From Paenibacillus amylolyticus (GTDB lineage: Bacteria; Bacillota; Bacilli; Paenibacillales; Paenibacillaceae): DNA of 64,000 nucleotides. The stretch lies in contig NZ_RIAS01000014.1 in NCBI RefSeq assembly GCF_003719335.1, positions 62,001 to 126,000 on the forward strand, given 5' to 3'. The notes beneath the pieces were generated by a model. That model saw only the letters and a program-made list of their open reading frames with translations, searched no databases and had not been told where the DNA came from. The first letter of the stretch is position 1. Every line of letters begins with the position of its first letter. The translations under genes and the position numbers were made by a program. Positions 58,459 to 64,000 of the stretch are shown here, piece after piece.

Positions 58459-60786
58459 ATGCAAACGCAAATGGGCTACAAAGATGTATCACTTCCCATT
58501 CAGGAGCGGGTACAGGATCTGCTCGAACGAATGACCATCGCGGAGAAGATCGGGCAGTTGATCCAGCCTATGGGGTGGAAAACGTACAAGAAAGCGGCAG
58601 ATGGCTCGGTGCAGGTGACGGAAGAGTTCGAGGCAGACATGGCGCGGGGTGGTGTCGGCTCATTGTATGGTGTACTCAGGGCAGATCCATGGACGGAAGT
58701 AACTTTGGGGACAGGGCTAACGCCCCGGCAAGGTGCGGTGGCAACGAATGTCATTCAGCAATATGCGATAGAGCGTTCCCGATTAGGGATTCCGATTCTG
58801 TTCGGAGAAGAGTGTTCCCACGGGCATATGGCAATTGGTGCAACGGTCTTCCCTGTGCCGCTCACGGTAGGAAGTACGTGGAATATCGATCTGTATCGCA
58901 GGATGTGCGAGGCGATCGCTGTGGAAACCCGGAGTCAGGGCGGTGCAGCCACGTATTCTCCGGTGCTGGATGTCGTTCGTGACCCGAGATGGGGACGAAC
59001 GGAGGAATGTTTTGCCGAAGACGCTTATCTCATCGGGCAGTTTGCTGTGGAAGCCATTCATGGATTGCAGGGAGAGCGGCTTGATTCAGATCGAACGGTA
59101 GTGGCGACACTCAAACATTTTGCGGCGTACGGCAGTTCAGAGGGCGGGCGCAATGCAGCGCCAGTGCATATGGGAATGCGTGAATTGCATGAAATCGACC
59201 TGCTTCCGTTCAAACAAGCGGTGGAAGCCGGAGCCTGCTCGGTCATGACGGCCTATAACGAGATCGATGGTGTGCCGTGTACGTCCAGTACGTATCTGCT
59301 TCATGATCTTTTGCGGGAGAAGTGGGGTTTCGACGGATTTGTCATTACCGATTTTGGCGCGATCCAGATGCTGGTGAACGGACACAACACGGCAGAGGAC
59401 GGAGAGCAAGCCGTGGCGCAGTCCCTGCGGGCAGGTGTAGATATGGAGATGTCCGGATTCATGTACCGCAAACATCTGGCACAGGCGCTTGAACAGGGTT
59501 TACTGGAAGAGGCAGAGCTGGATGTGGCGGTGCAACGGGTGTTGGAGATGAAATTCAGGCTCGGTTTGTTTGAGCAGCCATATGTTGATCCTGATTTTGC
59601 AGAACAGGTTATCGGGTGTGAGGAGCATGTCGGGGTTGCGCGGGAGGTGGCACAAGAGGGAATTGTCCTGTTGAAAAATGAAGGACATTTGCTTCCGCTT
59701 GCTGCTCAGGGAACCAAACTGGCTGTGATCGGGCCGAACGCCAACCATATCTATAATCAGCTCGGAGACTATACCTCGCCGCAGCCAAGGGAGCAGATTG
59801 TGACGGTGCTGGATGGTATCACGCGCAAACTCGGTGGGACGGATACTGCTCAGGTGCTGTATGCACCCGGATGCCGGATCAAGGGTAATTCGAGAGAAGG
59901 CTTTGCACAGGCGCTTGCATGTGCGGAGCAGGCTGATGTCATCGTTATGGTGATGGGCGGATCGAGTGCTCGCGATTTTGGCGAAGGTACGATTGATCTG
60001 CGGACAGGGGCATCCGTGGTAACCGATGATCCGTGGAATGACATGGAGTGCGGGGAAGGCATTGACCGTTCCTCATTGAACCTGATGGGTGTACAGCTGG
60101 AACTGGTGCAGGAAATACATAGACTGGGGAAACCGGTCGTTGTGGTGTATATTAACGGGCGCCCTATTGCCGAACCCTGGATCGATGAGCATATTCCGGC
60201 CATTCTGGAAGCATGGTATCCGGGGCAGGAGGGGGGCAATGCCATCGCAGATGTACTGTTCGGGGACGTGAATCCATCGGGACGACTGACCGTATCCATT
60301 CCTAAACATGAAGGTCAGCTTCCCGTGTACTATCATGCGAAACGGACGCGCGGCAAGCGATACTTGGAGATGGAGCTAACGCCGCAATATGCTTTCGGAC
60401 ATGGGCTTAGCTACACGGATTTCAAGTACGACAATGTACGAGTGACACCGGAAGTGATTGAGCCGAACGAGGAGGCACAGGTGCAGGTCGAAGTGACGAA
60501 TGTGGGTGCCGTGGCAGGCAAAGAGGTCGTTCAGCTGTACATTAGCGATGTGTCGGCTTCCGTTACCCGGGCTGAAATCGCCCTGAAAGGTTTTTGTAAA
60601 ATCCATCTGGAGCCAGGTGAGACCCGAACCGTAACGTTTCCTGTGCAAAAAGAACATCTCGCACTGATCGACTCCCGTCTTCAGTCTGTGGTGGAACCGG
60701 GTGAATTCAAGCTGATGGTCGGACGCAGCTCTGCGGACTGGACGGCTTGCAGTCTGCGTGTACAACAGGTGGAGGTGAAGGAATGA
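58459..60786 (+). CDS. Glycoside hydrolase family 3 enzyme (beta-glucosidase/beta-xylosidase type, canonical order)
   Basis: A 775-residue GH3 with the usual order: TIM barrel first (LLERMTIAEKIGQLIQPMGW, SRLGIPILFGEECSHGHMAI, DPRWGRTEECFAEDAYL, KHFAAYGSSEGGRNAAPVHM) with the nucleophile Asp in FVITDFGAI. The alpha/beta sandwich (GIVLLKNEGHLLPLA, GGNAIADVLFGDVNPSGRL) and a fibronectin-III-like domain follow. The GSSEGGRN loop after KHFAAY is seen in xylosidase/arabinosidase-like and glucosidase-like members, so specificity is open. ATG at 58459 is favoured over GTG at 58453 by spacing from AGGAGGAG. No signal peptide. Its stop overlaps the next start (ATGA). Confidence 0.93.
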   Translation: MQTQMGYKDVSLPIQERVQDLLERMTIAEKIGQLIQPMGWKTYKKAADGSVQVTEEFEADMARGGVGSLYGVLRADPWTEVTLGTGLTPRQGAVATNVIQQYAIERSRLGIPILFGEECSHGHMAIGATVFPVPLTVGSTWNIDLYRRMCEAIAVETRSQGGAATYSPVLDVVRDPRWGRTEECFAEDAYLIGQFAVEAIHGLQGERLDSDRTVVATLKHFAAYGSSEGGRNAAPVHMGMRELHEIDLLPFKQAVEAGACSVMTAYNEIDGVPCTSSTYLLHDLLREKWGFDGFVITDFGAIQMLVNGHNTAEDGEQAVAQSLRAGVDMEMSGFMYRKHLAQALEQGLLEEAELDVAVQRVLEMKFRLGLFEQPYVDPDFAEQVIGCEEHVGVAREVAQEGIVLLKNEGHLLPLAAQGTKLAVIGPNANHIYNQLGDYTSPQPREQIVTVLDGITRKLGGTDTAQVLYAPGCRIKGNSREGFAQALACAEQADVIVMVMGGSSARDFGEGTIDLRTGASVVTDDPWNDMECGEGIDRSSLNLMGVQLELVQEIHRLGKPVVVVYINGRPIAEPWIDEHIPAILEAWYPGQEGGNAIADVLFGDVNPSGRLTVSIPKHEGQLPVYYHAKRTRGKRYLEMELTPQYAFGHGLSYTDFKYDNVRVTPEVIEPNEEAQVQVEVTNVGAVAGKEVVQLYISDVSASVTRAEIALKGFCKIHLEPGETRTVTFPVQKEHLALIDSRLQSVVEPGEFKLMVGRSSADWTACSLRVQQVEVKE

Positions 60787-63700
60787 TCCGAATTCAGCGG
60801 TTTATCGAAGATTTGAAGCAGAAGCAGTGGCTGGAAGTCGTTGAACTTCCCGAGTGGCAGATGCAGCGCGCTCGATATATTCGGCCAGGAGAATACGAGT
60901 ATGAGCTGGAAGGAAACGGAGCGATCCAGCCTTTAAATCCCTTGAACAGCACGCACGGAACGACGTATTTTCTGAGCAAAAGAATTGAGGTTCCCCAAAC
61001 ATGGCGGGGTGAGGCTATCGGATTCATTTTTGAAGCGGGTGGGGAAGGGTTGTTGAAGGTCAACGGTGTTCCTTATCACGGGCTGGATCGCAACCATACC
61101 TTCGTTCCCCTGCCGATAGAACGTGTGGGATTAGCGCCGAAGCTGGAGATCGAGCTGTATGATCCCATCCCGGAGCCGCATGATCCCTTGAATCGACAAG
61201 CGGTGATCCAGCCTCCGATCCAGGGGATACGAGCGGCACTGGTGCATGTGAATCAACCGTTGCAGAGCCTGATGTACAGCATAATGGTGCTTTCCGAGTC
61301 GTTACAGGCTTTACCGGAGAAGGATCTGAAACGTATAACACTGTTACGGACCATGCATCAGGTGATGGATGAGATGTATCATGATCCGGTACGCTGGCAG
61401 GATGGCGTGTGGTTGCAAGAACTGGAACAGAGGATAGCCCAGACTGTGGAGCGGGAAGACTCCGAGCAGCACCGAAGCGGGTTTATGCATCTGGTTGGAC
61501 AGTCTCACATTGATGTGGCCTGGCTTTGGCCTGTTCGAGAGACCGTGCGCAAATCGAGCCGGACGTTCTCTACGATGTGTACGCTAATGGATACGTATCC
61601 GGATTTTGTGTACTCCCAGAGCCAGCCTCAACTATATGCTTTTGTAAAGGAGCATTATCCCGAGCTGTATGAACGGGTGAAGGCACGTATTGCCGAAGGG
61701 CGCTGGGAACTGGTCGGTGGCATGTGGGTGGAGCCGGACTTGAACATTCCGAGCGGCGAGTCCTTGGTGCGCCAGATTCTGTACGGACAGCAGTTCTATC
61801 AGTCGGAATTCGGCAAACGTTCAAATATTGAATGGCTGCCGGATACGTTTGGATACTGCGCTTCACTGCCTCAGATTCTGAGGCTTGCCGACATTCCTTA
61901 TTTTATGACCACCAAATTGAACTGGAATGATACGAATGTGTTTCCGTATGATCTGTTCGACTGGGTGGGGATTGACGGTACCTCGGTGCTGTCTTACCTG
62001 AATCATGGTGTAAATGAACATACGCGTCCCAAAGATATGCATGAACACTGGCAGTCCTACAAGCAAAAAGACGTTCATGCGGAGCAGATGCTACTTTATG
62101 GACACGGCGATGGCGGCGGCGGTGTGACGAATGAGATGGTGGAGTTTGCGGAGCGTTCTCACCTGATGGCAGGGCATCCGATCAGTCAATTCAGCACGGC
62201 GGGAGCCTTTTTTGAAGGGATTGCAGCGAGTAAACCAACACTGCCGAAGTGGCATGGTGATCTGTATCTGGAGCTGCATCGCGGTACGTACACCACCCAC
62301 GCGCGGAATAAACGCAGCAACCGCAAGGCCGAGGTGCTCTATCGCGAAGCAGAAATATGGAGCCAGTGGGATCAGAAACGCAGTCGGATGCTGGATCACA
62401 AGGAAGTGCTCGAAGAAGGCTGGAAGCTGATCATGCTGAATCAGTTCCATGATATTATTCCGGGTACGTCGATTCCCGAAGTGTATGTAACTTCTGCTGA
62501 GGAGTATACGAAGGTGTTTGCGCTTGGTGATGAAGTGCTGCAGGGGTCACTCGATGCTCTCACGGATAACATTGCAACGAATGAAGTACCAGGTAAGCCG
62601 TACGTTATATTCAACAGTCTTGGCTGGGAACGAAATGAAGTGATCTGCATCTCAGGTGGAGCCGAATTAGCTGCATTGAAGGCGTATGACCGTCAGGGGA
62701 AACGGTTGATTAGTGAAATTGAGCAAGGTGCAGATGGGGTTCGTCTGCATGTTCTTGTTCCTTCGATTCCTGCCTTTGGGTATAACACCATATGGCTGCG
62801 CGAGGCAGAAGATGAAATACTGCGTGTAGAAGTAGGGGGAGCAGAGCTGGAAGCCGAAGCAAAAGAAGAAGTAGAACGATATGCAAAAGAAGAAATAGCG
62901 GTAACCGTAGAACAGGGAGCGGATAGCGCATTAGGAGCAACAGGTGAGGTCGACATCCCAGTAGGGAAAAGAACAACAGATGCAGTTTTAGAAGTGGGTT
63001 CAGCGATCCCAAAGACGGCTAAGCTTGAGCAAATACCTGCATGTTGGGAAACCGAGTTCTATTTGCTTGAATTCAACGACTTGGGTGAGATCACAAGATG
63101 GTATGACAAGACCGTAGGGCGTGAATGGTTGAAGCCGGGCGACCGAGCGAATGAGTGGCAGTTTTTCCATGACAAACCGACGTACTGGGATGCATGGGAT
63201 ATAGACCCCCGGTTTGAATCTCAACGTGCGGGGGGTGTGCAGCTGATTTCCAGAGAGGTTGTGCAACGCGGCTCTGTACAGGATGTACTGCGGTTCCGCT
63301 GGAAGCTGAATGATTCCGAGATTAGCCAGGATATGATTTTAGTTCATCACCAGCGGCGCATTGATTTCAAAACCCGGCTCGATTGGAAAGAAAGTCACAA
63401 GCTGCTCAAAATAGCGTTTCCGGCAGATCTGGTGGCGGCCAAAGCAACCTATGAGATTCCGTTTGGCGCTTTGGAGCGGGCAACGCATAACAATACGAGC
63501 TGGGAACGGGCACAGTTCGAGGTGTGTGGGCACCGCTGGGCTGATCTTTCGGAGGGCAATAGTGGTATCAGTTTGTTGAATGATTGCAAGTATGGCTACG
63601 ACGTTAAGGATCGCACCATTCGTCTTTCGCTGCTGCGAGCGCCAAAATGGCCGGATATACATGCCGATCAAGGGCAGCATGAATTCACATATTCCGTGTT

Positions 63701-64000
63701 GCCGCATGAAGGAGACTGGCGTCAGGCGAATGTGGTACAGCGTGCGATGGAACTGAATCATCCGGTACAGGTGTTTGCGTCTACACCACATGCGGGCGAG
63801 AAGTCTTCAAAACACAGCTGGGTTCAGTTCGACAGTGAGCATATTATTTTGGATACGATCAAGGTGTCGGAGGACGGATCAGGAACGGTACTGCGTTTCT
63901 ATGAATCAACCGGAGGCCGGGAGACAATACAGGTGCAGTGGAATGAGCAAAATGTGAGTGCGTCTATCATCAATCTGTTAGAAGATGAACTGGAGTCGCT
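60783..64000 (+). CDS. Alpha-mannosidase, glycoside hydrolase family 38 (3' truncated by window)
   Basis: The frame opens at ATG 60783, overlapping the GH3 stop by four bases, and stays open to the window end, giving 1072 codons so far. VGQSHIDVAWLWPVRETVRK (His at about 242) carries the zinc ligands and WLPDTFGYCASLPQI the nucleophile Asp near 354. GHGDGGGGVTNEMVEF, TYTTHARNKRSNRKAEVL and MLNQFHDIIPGTSIPEVYV are GH38 blocks. It is already longer than the paralogue at 11569-14748, partly because of an acidic insert around residues 678-735. No signal peptide. It would trim alpha-mannose from the imported glycan. Confidence 0.93.
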   Translation, partial: MIRIQRFIEDLKQKQWLEVVELPEWQMQRARYIRPGEYEYELEGNGAIQPLNPLNSTHGTTYFLSKRIEVPQTWRGEAIGFIFEAGGEGLLKVNGVPYHGLDRNHTFVPLPIERVGLAPKLEIELYDPIPEPHDPLNRQAVIQPPIQGIRAALVHVNQPLQSLMYSIMVLSESLQALPEKDLKRITLLRTMHQVMDEMYHDPVRWQDGVWLQELEQRIAQTVEREDSEQHRSGFMHLVGQSHIDVAWLWPVRETVRKSSRTFSTMCTLMDTYPDFVYSQSQPQLYAFVKEHYPELYERVKARIAEGRWELVGGMWVEPDLNIPSGESLVRQILYGQQFYQSEFGKRSNIEWLPDTFGYCASLPQILRLADIPYFMTTKLNWNDTNVFPYDLFDWVGIDGTSVLSYLNHGVNEHTRPKDMHEHWQSYKQKDVHAEQMLLYGHGDGGGGVTNEMVEFAERSHLMAGHPISQFSTAGAFFEGIAASKPTLPKWHGDLYLELHRGTYTTHARNKRSNRKAEVLYREAEIWSQWDQKRSRMLDHKEVLEEGWKLIMLNQFHDIIPGTSIPEVYVTSAEEYTKVFALGDEVLQGSLDALTDNIATNEVPGKPYVIFNSLGWERNEVICISGGAELAALKAYDRQGKRLISEIEQGADGVRLHVLVPSIPAFGYNTIWLREAEDEILRVEVGGAELEAEAKEEVERYAKEEIAVTVEQGADSALGATGEVDIPVGKRTTDAVLEVGSAIPKTAKLEQIPACWETEFYLLEFNDLGEITRWYDKTVGREWLKPGDRANEWQFFHDKPTYWDAWDIDPRFESQRAGGVQLISREVVQRGSVQDVLRFRWKLNDSEISQDMILVHHQRRIDFKTRLDWKESHKLLKIAFPADLVAAKATYEIPFGALERATHNNTSWERAQFEVCGHRWADLSEGNSGISLLNDCKYGYDVKDRTIRLSLLRAPKWPDIHADQGQHEFTYSVLPHEGDWRQANVVQRAMELNHPVQVFASTPHAGEKSSKHSWVQFDSEHIILDTIKVSEDGSGTVLRFYESTGGRETIQVQWNEQNVSASIINLLEDELES

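Noticed and set aside
1..64000. tRNA, rRNA, CRISPR arrays, prophage or defence islands
   Set aside because: No cloverleaf-like genes, rRNA sequence, spaced direct repeats, phage structural genes or recognisable defence operons beyond MazEF were seen.

Overview
The window reads as a chromosomal segment of a Paenibacillus-like Gram-positive soil bacterium. Supporting signs are mid-GC coding sequence, strong AAGGAGG-type ribosome sites with several GTG and TTG starts, many AraC-family regulators paired with sugar ABC transporters, a cell-wall protein with three SLH repeats, a Btr-like siderophore regulator, a pspA/ydjGHI-type operon and lipobox solute-binding proteins. I see no rRNA, tRNA, CRISPR array, prophage or intact insertion sequence.

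Layout. 1-3.1 kb: end of a sugar ABC operon (binding protein, two permeases) followed by a polysaccharide deacetylase. 3.2-10.3 kb: iron block with a nitroreductase, a siderophore-binding lipoprotein behind a Fur box, a Btr-like AraC/binding-protein regulator, an MscS-type channel, and a second AraC ORF that runs in frame into a lipoprotein gene carrying its own Fur-like box. 10.4-16.0 kb: aldo/keto reductase, a 59-residue membrane protein, a GH38 alpha-mannosidase, a small inverted-repeat element and an AraC regulator. 16.2-20.5 kb: ABC exporter with TetR regulator, HxlR/RidA pair, MazEF. 20.6-26.1 kb: four-carbon sugar-acid catabolism (PdxA-type dehydrogenase, kinase, KdgT-type permease, PrpR-like regulator). 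26.3-32.1 kb: PspA membrane-stress operon, DUF896 protein, ring-cleaving dioxygenase. 32.2-41.2 kb: giant SLH protein, LtrA protein, a domain-swapped GH3 enzyme. 41.8-64 kb: acetyltransferase, then a long co-directional glycan-utilisation cluster: BNR sialidase-like protein, CutC, GH29, GH35, sugar isomerase, Gfo/Idh oxidoreductase, second GH29, LplBC-type permeases, binding lipoprotein, membrane-bound AraC regulator, canonical GH3, and a GH38 enzyme cut off by the window end.

How it fits together. The 42.9-64 kb cluster has one importer, one sensor/regulator and a set of mostly cytoplasmic exo-glycosidases (fucosidase, galactosidase, glucosidase/xylosidase type, mannosidase). This fits import of a small fucosylated oligosaccharide followed by stepwise trimming inside the cell. 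A substrate such as an N-glycan fragment is an inference.

The most unusual items are three. First, a 126-233 bp repeated, structured intergenic element occurs three times (361-486, 22956-23188 on the minus strand, 50412-50588), each time between two co-directional catabolic genes and in sense orientation, with end sequences that differ between copies but remain self-complementary within each copy. Second, the AraC-lipoprotein fusion ORF at 8315-10258 has a Fur-like palindrome and a strong internal ribosome site at its junction. Third, the PrpR-like regulator has lost the sigma-54 contact motif.
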